From Verrucomicrobiota bacterium (GTDB lineage: Bacteria > Verrucomicrobiota > Verrucomicrobiia > Chthoniobacterales > JAFAMB01), in contig JAFBAP010000100.1 in the NCBI GenBank assembly GCA_019247695.1, positions 1 through 52,669 on the forward strand: DNA of 52,669 bases, read 5' to 3'. Both the position numbers and the translations under genes were made by a program. Under the pieces are notes generated by a model. It worked only from the letters and a program-made list of their open reading frames with translations. It was not told the DNA's origin and ran no database searches. Shown in pieces: positions 20,338 through 29,376 of the stretch (the stretch's first letter is position 1; every line of letters begins with the position of its first letter).

Positions 20338-21630
20338 TCAGCCGCGAACCACATCCACAGGGACCGGTTGCACCTTCGCCGAGATCCCATTGAAAACCTG
20401 GGACGGATCCGGCCGGCCCTTCGGCTTGGGCTTTGTCCCGAAGTTAAAGACAATGTTCTTCAGCGTGTCGCCCGGTTTGCCTTGCAGCCCCAAACTCGCC
20501 GTCGGCTCGTAGCCGCAGTGAACCATGCAGTTTTCGCATCGCGGGTCGCGTGCCACCCCAGCCACAACGCCGTACTTGTCCCACTCAACCTTTTCCAGCA
20601 GCTCCGCGTACGAGGAGAAATGGCCCTCGGTGCCGACCTCCTTGTCGGTCAGAAAATAGCAGGGCGCTTTCCAGCCTTTGATGTTCCGCGTGGGGATCGC
20701 CCAGGCTGAGCAGGTCAGGTCACGCAGGCCGGCGAGAAATTCAAAATAGATCGGCGTGCCAAAAAGCGGGTACCGCCAGCTCCAGCTTTTTGCCTCGTGG
20801 AATTTCTCAACGGTGGCGCGACGGGTAAGAAAGAATTTCGACGGGTCAAGGTTTAAACGTTTGGCCATGTCCCGCTTGGCTGCGTCGTAATCGTAGCCCG
20901 GGGTAATGGTGTGACCGTCAACCTCGAGGCCAGCCAGAAAATTGAACAGCGTTTCAATTTCCGCCATGTCCGTTTCGCGGTAAACGGTCGTATTCGTGGC
21001 CACCTGAAAGCCGAGAATCTTGGCCATCCGGATCGCCGCGATGCACTCACGAAAGACCCCTTCCCGCTCGACGATGATGTCGTGTACCTTTTCCAGGCCG
21101 TCGAGGTGAACGTTCCAATACATCCATGTGCTCGGTCTGATGACCGGCTTTTTCGGATCTTTCGGTCCCTGGCGGACCTGCGCGGCCTCCGAAGGGAGGA
21201 TGAGCTTTTGCTCCTCGAGCGTGGCCAGAAAGCCGTTGACCTCCTCGGGCCGCTCGACGAACTCGCGCGCGAGGTAATCGCGCATTTTACGGCGCATCAG
21301 CATGCCGTTGGTGCAGATGTACACGATGCGTCCCTGTTCTCTCAGGCCGGCGACCAGGGCCTCGATCTGCGGATAAATGAGGGGTTCACCTCCGCAGATT
21401 GATACCATCGGGGCGCCGCACTCCCGGGCTGCCTGCAGACAGTCCTCGAGCGGCATGACGTCCTTCATCGAAGTGGAATACTCACGAATCCGGCCGCACC
21501 CAGTGCAGGTGAGATTGCACGTGTGCAACGGTTCAAGCTGCAAGACCGTCGCAAACTTTTTTGTGCCGCGAACTTTATGCCCGATGATGTGACCGGCGAT
21601 CTTCAGTGTAGGCTCTAAAGGAAACCGCAT
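20338..21630 (-). CDS. hpnH: Radical SAM adenosyl-hopene transferase HpnH
   Basis: Radical SAM enzyme that adds the adenosyl group to diploptene, the first step to C35 extended hopanoids. The SAM-cluster cysteines are Cys38, Cys42 and Cys45 (CNLTCTGC), followed by VSICGGEPL. The protein is 430 residues, longer than the homologues I remember (about 340-390). The extra length lies mainly at residues about 121-165, a charged Glu/Lys-rich segment before NVHLDGLEKVHD. C-terminal cysteines (CENCMVHCGYEP) are present. It is the first gene of the hpnH-shc-serA run. Confidence 0.92.
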   Translation of the reverse strand: MRFPLEPTLKIAGHIIGHKVRGTKKFATVLQLEPLHTCNLTCTGCGRIREYSTSMKDVMPLEDCLQAARECGAPMVSICGGEPLIYPQIEALVAGLREQGRIVYICTNGMLMRRKMRDYLAREFVERPEEVNGFLATLEEQKLILPSEAAQVRQGPKDPKKPVIRPSTWMYWNVHLDGLEKVHDIIVEREGVFRECIAAIRMAKILGFQVATNTTVYRETDMAEIETLFNFLAGLEVDGHTITPGYDYDAAKRDMAKRLNLDPSKFFLTRRATVEKFHEAKSWSWRYPLFGTPIYFEFLAGLRDLTCSAWAIPTRNIKGWKAPCYFLTDKEVGTEGHFSSYAELLEKVEWDKYGVVAGVARDPRCENCMVHCGYEPTASLGLQGKPGDTLKNIVFNFGTKPKPKGRPDPSQVFNGISAKVQPVPVDVVRG

Positions 21631-21651
21631 AGATTATGTTCTAGGCGCCGC

Positions 21652-21679
21652 ATTGTAACCAGGGTGCGCCTGGGTGCAA
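21652..21679 (-). promoter_or_regulatory. Candidate sigma70-type promoter of hpnH-shc-serA
   Basis: On the minus strand TTGCAC (plus-strand 21674-21679) and TACAAT (21652-21657) are separated by 16 bp. The spacer contains the short inverted repeat CCAGG-CGCAC-CCTGG, a possible operator. The predicted start lies about 15 bases before the hpnH ATG; no strong Shine-Dalgarno sequence is seen. Confidence 0.4.
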
Positions 21680-21885
21680 GGCTGGCTTTAATGACATTAA
21701 TGGTTAAGGCTCTTAAGTTTCTCGTCCTCAGCCGAGCCTGGAACGGCAGAGGAGCGGGAGGCGCGAGAAACCGCCCGAACACTGCTGACTAAAATCAGGT
21801 TTTCTGTGCACACGGCAAAATTTGCCGCCGGACATAGCATCGACGGTGATAGCCTGAAGTACCGGATTCGTCAATTATTGTTACT

Positions 21886-21920
21886 GGTGCCGGGTGCCGG
21901 GTGTCGGGTGTCGGGTGTTG
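21886..21920. repeat. Heptamer array (GGTGCCG/GGTGTCG), five units
   Basis: Units GGTGCCG twice, GGTGTCG twice, GGTGTTG once, in the 508-bp gap between the divergent hpnH and the anion ABC permease. I see no credible gene in this gap; a 73-codon frame at 21901-22122 starts inside the array and is not convincing. Confidence 0.8.
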
Positions 21921-22138
21921 GGCGAGGGCGATGGGAAATATGGAATTCCAGCTGTATTCCAGGGGGGTGATCCAGGAATTCGGGCGTGAGCGGCCGATTT
22001 GCGAGTGGATTCCTCCTTACGCGGATGCGGGGTTTTGCGACGGGACGATGATCGCCAAGCGAGCGTTGCTCAGCCGGCCGGGCATCCGGAAAGACTTGCG
22101 CCGCGCATACTCTCGGCCTTAGGAAGAGGCGGCGCGCC

Positions 22139-23887
22139 ATGAAATCTACCGCTCCGCAACTTTCGGCTGAGGTCCGGCGCTCGTTCGGTCCGGCTGACCT
22201 GATCATCCTGCTGGGTCTGGTAGGTTTGTTTTGGGCGTTTTTGCAGTTCGGGCGCGGGATGGTCGTGCATTTCGACCAGACGCAAACGCTTGAGGTCTCC
22301 ACAAGCGTCTGGGCGATCCCCTATTATGCCGGCCGGACGGTGTTGCGGATGTGGATTGCCTTTGTTTTTTCTCTCCTCTTCACTTTCAGCGTCGGCTACG
22401 CGGCGGCAAAAAGCCACTGGGCCCGGATGGTCATTCTGCCGTTTCTCGACATAATGCAGTCCGTTCCGGTTCTCGGATTTCTATCCGTGACCGTGACGGG
22501 CTTCATGGCGCTGTTTCCGGGCAGCCTGCTGGGGGTCGAGTGCGCGAGCATTTTCGCCATTTTCACCGGCCAGGTCTGGAACATGGCATTCGGCTTTTAT
22601 CACTCGCTGATTACGATTCCCAAGGACCTGGAAGAGGCGGCCACGAGTTTTCGGCTTTCGGTGTGGCAGCGATTCGGCACGCTCGAAGTGCCCGCTTCGA
22701 TGCACAGCCTCATCTGGAACTCGATGATGTCGTTCGGCGGCGGCTGGTTTTTCGTGGCCCAGAGCGAGGCAATTTCGGTGCTGAACAAGAACATCAAGTT
22801 GCCGGGCCTGGGTTCTTACATGGCCACGGCCGTTGAGCAAGGCGATCGGCAGGCGGCGTTTTGGGCGATCGTGGCGATGCTGGCCGTCATCCTGATCACG
22901 GACCAGTTGGTGTGGCGTCCGCTCCTGGCCTGGGCCGATAAATTCAAGATCGAGTTGACCGAATCGGGCCAGGCGCCCACGTCGTGGCTCTACGACCTGC
23001 TGCGGCGCTCTTACCTGTTTGTCTGGATTGATGAGAAGGTCGTCGACCCGGTACTCAGCACCGTTTCGAACCTGGTACGACCGTACCGCATCGATGAAGC
23101 CGGCTATTACAAGCGCCCGGGGCGTGCCACTCTTTGGCTGTTGCGCCTGGCGGCGATGATGCTGGGGCTCTGGCTTGCCTATTGGCTGATGATTGCGGTC
23201 ATCACGGGCGTCAGCAACGTCTATGCGCACGTGACCTGGCGGGTGCTGCTGCATATCGCCATGCTCGGGTTTCTGACCCTGGGCCGGGTGCTTTTGATGA
23301 CCATCGTCGCGACGCTGATCTGGACGCCCATCGGGGTGTGGATCGGCTCCAGACCCCAGGCCGCACGCATTGCGCAGCCGTTAGCCCAGATTTTTGCCTC
23401 GTTCCCCACGAACATGACGTTTCCATTAATCGTCGGGCTGTTTGTGAAGTGGCATATCGCGATGAATTGGGGCAGCATCTTCCTGATCGCAATGGGGACC
23501 CAATGGTACATTCTGTTCAACGTGATTGCCGGGGCCATGGCAATTCCCAATGATTTAAAGGAGGCGGCGCGCACCTACGGCCTCCATGGGTGGGCGCGCT
23601 GGCGGACCCTGATTATCCCGGCCATTTTCCCGTTCTGGATTACGGGCGCCTGTACGGCGGCCGGGGGCGCGTGGAACGCCAGCATCGTGGCGGAGGTAGC
23701 GACCTGGGGCAACACCCAGCTCACTGCGGACGGATTGGGCGCCTTTATCACCGAGGTTACGCAGAAGGGTGACACGCCGCTGATCATCTGCAGCATCGTG
23801 GTGATGTCACTGTTTGTGGTGGTCTTGAATAAGCTGGTGTGGCGTCGTCTGTACAGCTACGCCGAGAAAAGGTTTCACCTGGATTAA
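22139..23887 (+). CDS. ABC transporter permease with two fused permease domains (nitrate/sulfonate/taurine type)
   Basis: A 582-residue membrane protein with two BPD-type permease halves. Each half has an EAA-loop for contact with the ATPase: EEAATSFRLSVWQRFGTLEVP-like at about residues 165-185 and KEAARTYGLHGWARWRTLI at about 475-495. This duplicated architecture belongs to the anion transport permease group (COG4986-like). A good Shine-Dalgarno (AGGAAGAGG) precedes ATG 22139. The ATPase follows after three bases. No substrate-binding protein is nearby, so the substrate is open; nitrate/nitrite is attractive given the nitrite-reductase-like gene in this region, but bicarbonate, sulfonate or other anions cannot be excluded. 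Confidence 0.88.
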   Translation: MKSTAPQLSAEVRRSFGPADLIILLGLVGLFWAFLQFGRGMVVHFDQTQTLEVSTSVWAIPYYAGRTVLRMWIAFVFSLLFTFSVGYAAAKSHWARMVILPFLDIMQSVPVLGFLSVTVTGFMALFPGSLLGVECASIFAIFTGQVWNMAFGFYHSLITIPKDLEEAATSFRLSVWQRFGTLEVPASMHSLIWNSMMSFGGGWFFVAQSEAISVLNKNIKLPGLGSYMATAVEQGDRQAAFWAIVAMLAVILITDQLVWRPLLAWADKFKIELTESGQAPTSWLYDLLRRSYLFVWIDEKVVDPVLSTVSNLVRPYRIDEAGYYKRPGRATLWLLRLAAMMLGLWLAYWLMIAVITGVSNVYAHVTWRVLLHIAMLGFLTLGRVLLMTIVATLIWTPIGVWIGSRPQAARIAQPLAQIFASFPTNMTFPLIVGLFVKWHIAMNWGSIFLIAMGTQWYILFNVIAGAMAIPNDLKEAARTYGLHGWARWRTLIIPAIFPFWITGACTAAGGAWNASIVAEVATWGNTQLTADGLGAFITEVTQKGDTPLIICSIVVMSLFVVVLNKLVWRRLYSYAEKRFHLD

Positions 23888-23890
23888 AAC

Positions 23891-25273
23891 ATGAAAGCCG
23901 ACCTGCTCACGCCGAAGCCCGCGTCCACCCCGGACCGGGTCGCTACACCCGTGATTGCGGAACTCAGGGGTGTCTCCAAAACGTATAAGGTTGCCGGCGA
24001 TCGTGAGTTGAAGGTGCTGGATAACATCGACCTGTCTATCCAGGAAGGGGAATTGTTGGCTTTGCTCGGCCAATCCGGTTCAGGCAAGTCGACCCTGCTG
24101 CGTTGCCTTACCGGGCTGACCCCCCCGAGTTCAGGGGAGGTGTTGTGCTATGGAAAGCCGTTGCGGGGCATCAACCCGTACGCATCCATCGTATTTCAAA
24201 CGTTCGCGCTTTATCCCTGGTTGACCGTGGAGCAGAATGTGGCCGTCGGTTTGATGGCAAAGGCGCTGTCGCGCAAGCAACGCGATGAAGCCGTTGAAAA
24301 GGCCATTGACCTGATCGGGCTGAATAATTATCACGCAGCCTACCCGCGCGAGATTTCCGGGGGTATGCGCCAGCGGGTCGGCATCGCCCGTGCTCTTGTT
24401 TCTGAACCGAAGATTTTGTGTCTGGATGAGGCGTTCAGTGCACTGGACGTGCTGACGGCGGAGAACCTTCGCAAGGAGGTAATCAATATCTGGCGCAACG
24501 AGGGCACTTCCCTGCAGAGCATCTTCATGGTGACGCACAACATTGAGGAGGCCGTGGAGATGGCGACGCGCATCTGCATCCTTTTCCCGCATCCGGGCCG
24601 CCTCGGGTTGATCCTCAAGAACGACCTGCCCTACCCGCGCAATTCCAACGCTCCAGAATTCCAACGGCTCGTGACCACCATTCACGAATCCATCACGATG
24701 ATGGCCCTGCCGGATCATCCGCCCGAGCCGCAGGCGATTCCCGGACGGCCGGTCTCGCGCGCTCGCAGCCGTATAGAATCGATCCCCCTGGTCGGCGTGA
24801 ACCAGATCCTGGGGCTTTTAAGCATTCTGCATGATTCGTCCGAAATACGGGACGTGTACGATATCTCCAACGAGATCGGAAAAGATTTCGGCGAAACCAT
24901 CGCTACCGTGAAGGCCGCGGAGATTCTCGGTTTCGTCAATACGCCAAAGGACGAAGTGGAGTTAACCGATCTTGGCCGCAAGTTCTACGAGGCAGACCGG
25001 GACGAGCGGACCGCGATTTTCGCCGAGCAGGTTCAGAAACTCCGGCTTTTCCACATTATTCTGAATTACCTGCAGGTGCAGGAGGAAGTGCCGGCCGAGA
25101 CGTTGATCAAGGATATCGCGGTGGCGTTACCGTATGAGAACACGGAAAAGATTCTGCATACCATGATTGCCTGGGGACGTTATGCCGGGCTCATGGATTA
25201 TGATGCCAACCGGGAAACGGTGACGCTGCCCGAAAAGGAATCCGAGGAAGAAGAGCAGGAGAAGGAGACCTGA
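23891..25273 (+). CDS. Nitrate/sulfonate-type ABC transporter ATP-binding protein with C-terminal AAA-associated domain
   Basis: A 460-residue protein. The ABC domain (about 25-265) has GQSGSGKST, Q-loop VFQTFALYPWLTV (typical of NitT/TauT ATPases), ISGGMRQRVGIARAL, ILCLDEAFSALD and VTHN. Residues about 300-450 form the AAA-associated C-terminal domain that accompanies the duplicated permeases (LVGVNQILGLLSILHDSSE, ISNEIGKDFGETIATVKAAEILGF). The protein ends in an acidic tail of Glu/Lys. It pairs with the preceding permease, starting 3 bp after its stop. Confidence 0.92.
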   Translation: MKADLLTPKPASTPDRVATPVIAELRGVSKTYKVAGDRELKVLDNIDLSIQEGELLALLGQSGSGKSTLLRCLTGLTPPSSGEVLCYGKPLRGINPYASIVFQTFALYPWLTVEQNVAVGLMAKALSRKQRDEAVEKAIDLIGLNNYHAAYPREISGGMRQRVGIARALVSEPKILCLDEAFSALDVLTAENLRKEVINIWRNEGTSLQSIFMVTHNIEEAVEMATRICILFPHPGRLGLILKNDLPYPRNSNAPEFQRLVTTIHESITMMALPDHPPEPQAIPGRPVSRARSRIESIPLVGVNQILGLLSILHDSSEIRDVYDISNEIGKDFGETIATVKAAEILGFVNTPKDEVELTDLGRKFYEADRDERTAIFAEQVQKLRLFHIILNYLQVQEEVPAETLIKDIAVALPYENTEKILHTMIAWGRYAGLMDYDANRETVTLPEKESEEEEQEKET

Positions 25274-25276
25274 AAA

Positions 25277-25447
25277 AATGCCGCAAATGTCACGAGCGGG
25301 AGAATGCCACAAATCAAGATCGCTCGTTTGCGGCGTTCCGGGCAGTTTCCCGCTCGTTACGTTAAGGCAAATGCCACGAGTGCAATAAACGACAAAGGCC
25401 GCCGAAGGCTTTCCGCCGTTTGTGGCATTCTTCCGCTTGCGGCATTC
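25277..25447. repeat. Inverted pair of module A repeats
   Basis: The segment 25277-25313 (aatgccgcaaatgtcacgag...agaatgccacaaa) has an inverted, slightly shorter counterpart at 25418-25447 (tttgtggcattcttccgctt). A third partial copy (gcaaatgccacgag) lies at about 25368. The pair sits between a plus-strand gene ending at 25273 and a minus-strand gene ending at 25459, so it may also end transcription from both sides. Confidence 0.65.
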
Positions 25448-25458
25448 CGCCGCAGGGC

Positions 25459-25704
25459 TCAACCCGCTTGAGGGTTCGGGTAATTTGAACGGGGCTCAGC
25501 CGGCGTAGGCATCTGGGGGCCATCGACTAAAACCGGGTGTGCGGGCCTGCGTGCAGCCGGGGATACCGCGTACTCGCCGACCATCAGGTTGTACGCTGCA
25601 GATGCGAGGCAGAACATCGCAATCACTGCGAGCAGGGTCAAACCCCACTCGGTGAGCCGCCGGGAAAAGTGGGCCGGTCCCCGTACCCTCCTCGTCATGA
25701 ACAT
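25459..25704 (-). CDS. Small single-pass membrane protein, function unknown
   Basis: An 81-residue frame with an AGAAGG Shine-Dalgarno four bases before the ATG at 25704 (a second ATG is two codons later). A basic N-terminus (TRRVRG, SRRLTEWG) is followed by one hydrophobic helix (about 20-42, LTLLAVIAMFCLASAAYNLMV) truncated here for length, and a Pro-rich C-terminus. I know no family for it. The ribosome-binding site and the clean topology support it being real. Confidence 0.5.
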   Translation of the reverse strand: MFMTRRVRGPAHFSRRLTEWGLTLLAVIAMFCLASAAYNLMVGEYAVSPAARRPAHPVLVDGPQMPTPAEPRSNYPNPQAG

Positions 25705-25955
25705 TTTACCTTCTACTTGGTCTACGTTCGCGTGGGGTAAGGGGTTTCCCTGAAAAACCGATCCGGCACACAGTTACACCGGTTTTGAATGCAGTTGAGC
25801 TGGTCTTCGCCCCTCCAGCGCAACCCGGCCGAGAAGGGTATATTGCCTGATCGAAGTGGCTGGTCATACCATTCAGGCAGGTTTATCTTGGTAGAATACC
25901 GGCTCAGGGGGTGTCCGCGCCCGAGGATGCTCCGTACTTGGGTGAATCGATCTTA

Positions 25956-26170
25956 GGCCCAACGGGCAGGTAGACGGTTTGATGGCCTGAAGGGCCAAAG
26001 GACCTTAGCCCAGGGTTTACCCTTGGTAACCGTAAAATCGCGATCGAGCCCTGAAGGGGCGGCAGAACCCGTAAGCAATGCTTTCTGCCGCCACTTCAGG
26101 GCTGGGTCGAGGGAAACGCTTTCCCAGGGTGGAACCCTGAGCTAAGGTCTGCCGGCCCGTCGGGCCCAGA
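25956..26170. repeat. Large multi-hairpin palindromic repeat element
   Basis: The element is symmetric about roughly 26075. Inner arms 26048-26067 and 26083-26102 (gccctgaaggggcggcagaa and its complement, one mismatch) enclose a 15-base loop. Middle arms near 26003-26025 and 26124-26147 (ccttagcccagggtttaccc against ggaaccctgagctaagg) and outer arms ggcccaacgggc (25956) and ggcccgtcgggcc (26154) follow. It lies in a 569-bp gap with no credible gene (25705-26273). No transposase is adjacent. Confidence 0.75.
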
Positions 26171-26273
26171 CCATTTATACGGTTTAATAGGTATAAATCC
26201 GGCAGGGCACCCGGGAAGGAAGACAGGATTTTACCTTCATTGCTGTCGAAACGGTATCAGAAGTCAGGCAACC

Positions 26274-26870
26274 TTAATGCGCGTCGCCGAGCGCTCGCTC
26301 GATCAGTTCCTGCTCGGGCCGGGTGAATGGAAGTGCCAGCGCGCGGTCGCGAGCCGCCGGCGACATTTTCTTCCAGGTTTTTTGCAGGATACCAACCATC
26401 TTGTCCGCCTCGGTTTTGGCCATCAGATCAGCAAATTGATATTGCAAGGTCACCAGACAAAGCGCGTCTTCGAGCACCTGGCATTCCGGATCCCGGCCCA
26501 GGTTGCGTTTCAAATTCAATTCCTGCACGCGTGCGATGACGTCGTCGGGGTACCCGACTTCACGCAGAATTTCAGCGGCCTTACGGGCGTGAAACGTTTT
26601 CAGATCGTTACGCCACCGGAGGTAGCCGGCTCGCGTCATTTCATACGAGCTGCGCGGAACCTGCCAGCGACAGATGTGCTGGCAACGAACGGCCAGTTGC
26701 AGGGCTTCGGAGGCTTCGGGACAGAGCCTGAGCGCCCATTCGGTCAACCTTTGCGCGTAAAGGAGTTCGTGAGGGTAGGGGATCCCGTCGACGAAGACCA
26801 GGTTTGGATCGCGAGCGTTCTCTTCGTCGAATCGCCGGATGGCTTCCGAAAACCGCGGGTTGTGATTCAT
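26274..26870 (-). CDS. DUF4202 family protein
   Basis: A 198-residue soluble protein matching DUF4202: the RFSEAIRRFDEENARDPN start, YAQRLTEWALRLCPEASEAL, RCQHICRWQVPRSSYEMTR, GYLRWRNDLKTFHA and LEDALCLVTLQYQFADL. The conserved His/Arg/Trp cluster (QHICRW, FHA) suggests a metal or active site, but no activity is established. It is the last gene of the long minus-strand run that contains a NirA-type reductase and glutamate synthase, 102 bp after the transglutaminase gene. Confidence 0.82.
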   Translation of the reverse strand: MNHNPRFSEAIRRFDEENARDPNLVFVDGIPYPHELLYAQRLTEWALRLCPEASEALQLAVRCQHICRWQVPRSSYEMTRAGYLRWRNDLKTFHARKAAEILREVGYPDDVIARVQELNLKRNLGRDPECQVLEDALCLVTLQYQFADLMAKTEADKMVGILQKTWKKMSPAARDRALALPFTRPEQELIERALGDAH

Positions 26871-26972
26871 ACAAGCAGTCCAGGTGCCTTCCCTGGTTTG
26901 TTGGCCTGGAGCTTTCTGTACTCCCTGCCGGTTCGCTTCGCACGTCGGGCTGAAAACCGGCGGAAAATGTGG

Positions 26973-27812
26973 CTAACTGATCTTGACGTGTGCTTCCATT
27001 TTCGAAGTCACGTCGCTTCCCTGGAACGTGCCCTCGATGGGGGTGGCATCACGTGACTGGCGAGTTGCGGCCACGGCGACATGCTGGTCGGCCACGGCGA
27101 TGCCGTGGGTGGGATCGTAGCCGCGCCAGCCTCCTCCGGGCAGATAAACTTCGGCCCAGGCGTGCATGTACCGCCGGGCCTGGCGATCCGGATCGCCTTT
27201 CTGATAGCCGCTCACGAAACGGGCGGCGAGTCCGACTGCGCGGCAGGCTTCAATGAATAAAACGGCGACGTCCCGGCACGAACCGGTTCGCAACTGCAGA
27301 GTGACTTCCGGCGGATGGGGCGAACCCTGTTCCCGGATGATCCTGGGGCAGTGGTCGTGGATGTGGCGGTTAAGGGCCATCAAAAAGTCCAGGGTTCGCG
27401 AATCGGCTTCGGCGACGATGTCGCGGGCGAACTCCACGACGGCATTATCTTCGTACTGCCGGGCGAGGTAACCGGCCAGGACGGCTTCGATCCCGTCGCT
27501 GTAGCGAACCGGCAGCTCCTGAGCAGCCGGGGTCAGCAGGTAATCGAACGGATTGTTCCGCAGCATCTCAACCTTGAACGCGCTGATCACCGTCAAGCGA
27601 TCGGTATTTCCCGTGAACCAGGCATGCGCCACCGAGTTCCCTTCAGCATCGAGGTACTGCGAGAGCCGCGTCGGCTCCGGTTCGATCTGGAGTTCCTGGC
27701 TGGTCAGGCGCACCGTCCCGTCGAAACGCGGCTGCATCCGGAGGATGTGCGGCTGGAGCCAGACCGGTTTGCTGTAGGTGTAGGTGGTTTCGTGTCTGAC
27801 GCTGATTTTCAT
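26973..27812 (-). CDS. Transglutaminase-like cysteine peptidase family protein
   Basis: A 279-residue protein with the bacterial transglutaminase N-terminal domain (MKISVRHETTYTYSKPVWL) and a transglutaminase-like core. The catalytic triad is visible: Cys in RTGSCRDVAVLFIEACRA, His in YMHAWAEVYLPGG and Asp in WRGYDPTHG. ATG 27812 is chosen over a TTG three codons upstream. Such proteins are found with alpha-E and circularly permuted ATP-grasp proteins; here those partners are upstream on the same strand, but gltB and gltD lie between them. Confidence 0.92.
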   Translation of the reverse strand: MKISVRHETTYTYSKPVWLQPHILRMQPRFDGTVRLTSQELQIEPEPTRLSQYLDAEGNSVAHAWFTGNTDRLTVISAFKVEMLRNNPFDYLLTPAAQELPVRYSDGIEAVLAGYLARQYEDNAVVEFARDIVAEADSRTLDFLMALNRHIHDHCPRIIREQGSPHPPEVTLQLRTGSCRDVAVLFIEACRAVGLAARFVSGYQKGDPDRQARRYMHAWAEVYLPGGGWRGYDPTHGIAVADQHVAVAATRQSRDATPIEGTFQGSDVTSKMEAHVKIS

Positions 27813-27842
27813 TGAGGGCAAAGAGCGCCCGCCAGCGCACGT

Positions 27843-29333
27843 TTACACTTTCCCGATGGGAGGATTAGGCGTGCGGATGCTGGGCGGCAGTCGCGTACTG
27901 CCCATCAGATAGAGGTCGATGTTTCGAGCCACGTCGCGTCCTTCGCCGATTGCCCAGACGACGATTGATTGGCCCCGGTTGGCGTCGCCTGCGGCGAAAA
28001 CGCCCGGCAGGCTGGTCATCATGTTGCAGTCGATTTTGATCGTGCCGCGGGTCGTGAGCTCGAGTCCGCTATCCCCGAACGGCTTCATTTCGGGACCGGA
28101 AAAACCGATCGCGATCAGCACCAGTTCGGCGGGAATCCGTATATTGGACTCGAGAACCTCACGGTGCATCCGCATCATCCGGCCGTTTCGCCTCTCGTAG
28201 GCCCACTCGACGCGATCCGCCAGCAGTAGATCGACGTTGCCGTCGCCGTTCGCATCGATAAACGCCGTCGCGTCCGCACTGAACTCCTCGACGCCGCCTT
28301 CCTCGATCGCATAAGTCTCGCGGTAAACCAGGGGCCACTCCGGCCACGGGTTATCCGGGAGGCGTCCCGTCGGACTTTTCACGTTGATGCTGATCTGCAC
28401 CACCTGCCTGGCCCCTTGCCGGTGGGCGGTCGCGACGCAGTCTGCGCCGGTGTCGCCCCCGCCGAGCACCACGACATTTTTGCCGCGTGCGGTGATCTCG
28501 GGTTCGGGGCATTTCCCCGCCTGATGGCGATTTTCGCCCATCAGATACTTCATGGCATAACAAATGCCGCCGAGATCCCGGCCGGGCAGAGGCACTTCGC
28601 GGGGTTGCTGGGCGCCGATGGCGAGGCAAACCGCATCGAATTTCTCGCGCACTTCCTGCAAGGAAATGTCTTGGCCGACGTTGACGTTTGTCTTGAACAA
28701 CACGCCCTCATCCCGCATCTGGTTGACCCGGCGTGCGACCTGCAACTTTGCAAACTTGAAGTCCGGGATGCCGTAAACCATCAGGCCGCCGATCTCGTCA
28801 TCACGCTCGAAAACCGTGACTTCGTGTCCGGCGCGGTTCAGTTGCTGGGCGGCCGCCATTCCGGCCGGGCCGCTTCCCACGACGGCAACCCGTTTACCGG
28901 TGCGGATTTTCGGAGGGTCCGGCACGATCCAGCCTTCATCCCAGCCGCGGTCGGCGATGGCCCGCTCGACGCTCTTGATCGTGACCGGTTCGTCGTTGAC
29001 CGCCAGGGTGCAGGCGGGTTCGCACGGGGCCGGGCAGGTGTAACCGGTGAATTCAGGGAAGTTGTTCGTGGCGTGCGCGCGATCGAGCGCTTCGCGCCAG
29101 TGACCCCGGGAAATAAGGTCGTTCCAGTCGGGGATGATGTTTCCCAAGGGGCAGCCGCCCATGCAGGTCGGGACGCCGCAATCCATGCAGCGCGCACCCT
29201 GCTCACGCAGATGACCCTCGTCCCAATGGGGTTTCCAGACCTCATTGTAGTCGCGGATGCGCTCCCGCGGGTTGCGTTTGCCGATCGGCCGGCGCGAAAA
29301 CTTCAGATAACCGTTTGGATGATCGTCAGCCAT
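27843..29333 (-). CDS. gltD: Glutamate synthase (NADPH) small subunit
   Basis: The 496-residue FAD subunit that passes electrons from NADPH to GltB. The N-terminal iron-sulfur region has CMDCGVPTCMGGCPLGN and CPAPCEPAC. FAD-binding GSGPAGMAAAQQL and NADPH-binding GGGDTGADCVATA follow, and the C-terminus has GVFAAGDANRGQSIVVWAI. ATG 29333 gives MADDHPNGYLKFSR; a TTG four codons upstream is less likely. It starts 43 bp after gltB and the transglutaminase gene begins 30 bp after it. Confidence 0.96.
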   Translation of the reverse strand: MADDHPNGYLKFSRRPIGKRNPRERIRDYNEVWKPHWDEGHLREQGARCMDCGVPTCMGGCPLGNIIPDWNDLISRGHWREALDRAHATNNFPEFTGYTCPAPCEPACTLAVNDEPVTIKSVERAIADRGWDEGWIVPDPPKIRTGKRVAVVGSGPAGMAAAQQLNRAGHEVTVFERDDEIGGLMVYGIPDFKFAKLQVARRVNQMRDEGVLFKTNVNVGQDISLQEVREKFDAVCLAIGAQQPREVPLPGRDLGGICYAMKYLMGENRHQAGKCPEPEITARGKNVVVLGGGDTGADCVATAHRQGARQVVQISINVKSPTGRLPDNPWPEWPLVYRETYAIEEGGVEEFSADATAFIDANGDGNVDLLLADRVEWAYERRNGRMMRMHREVLESNIRIPAELVLIAIGFSGPEMKPFGDSGLELTTRGTIKIDCNMMTSLPGVFAAGDANRGQSIVVWAIGEGRDVARNIDLYLMGSTRLPPSIRTPNPPIGKV

Positions 29334-29376
29334 ATAAAATACCAAATCCCCATTAATCGGCGGTAGGTTGGTTTGC

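Noticed and set aside
21901-22122. A 73-codon plus-strand frame before the anion permease
   Set aside because: It begins inside a heptamer array, has no recognisable similarity, and its ATG candidates lack a convincing ribosome-binding site.
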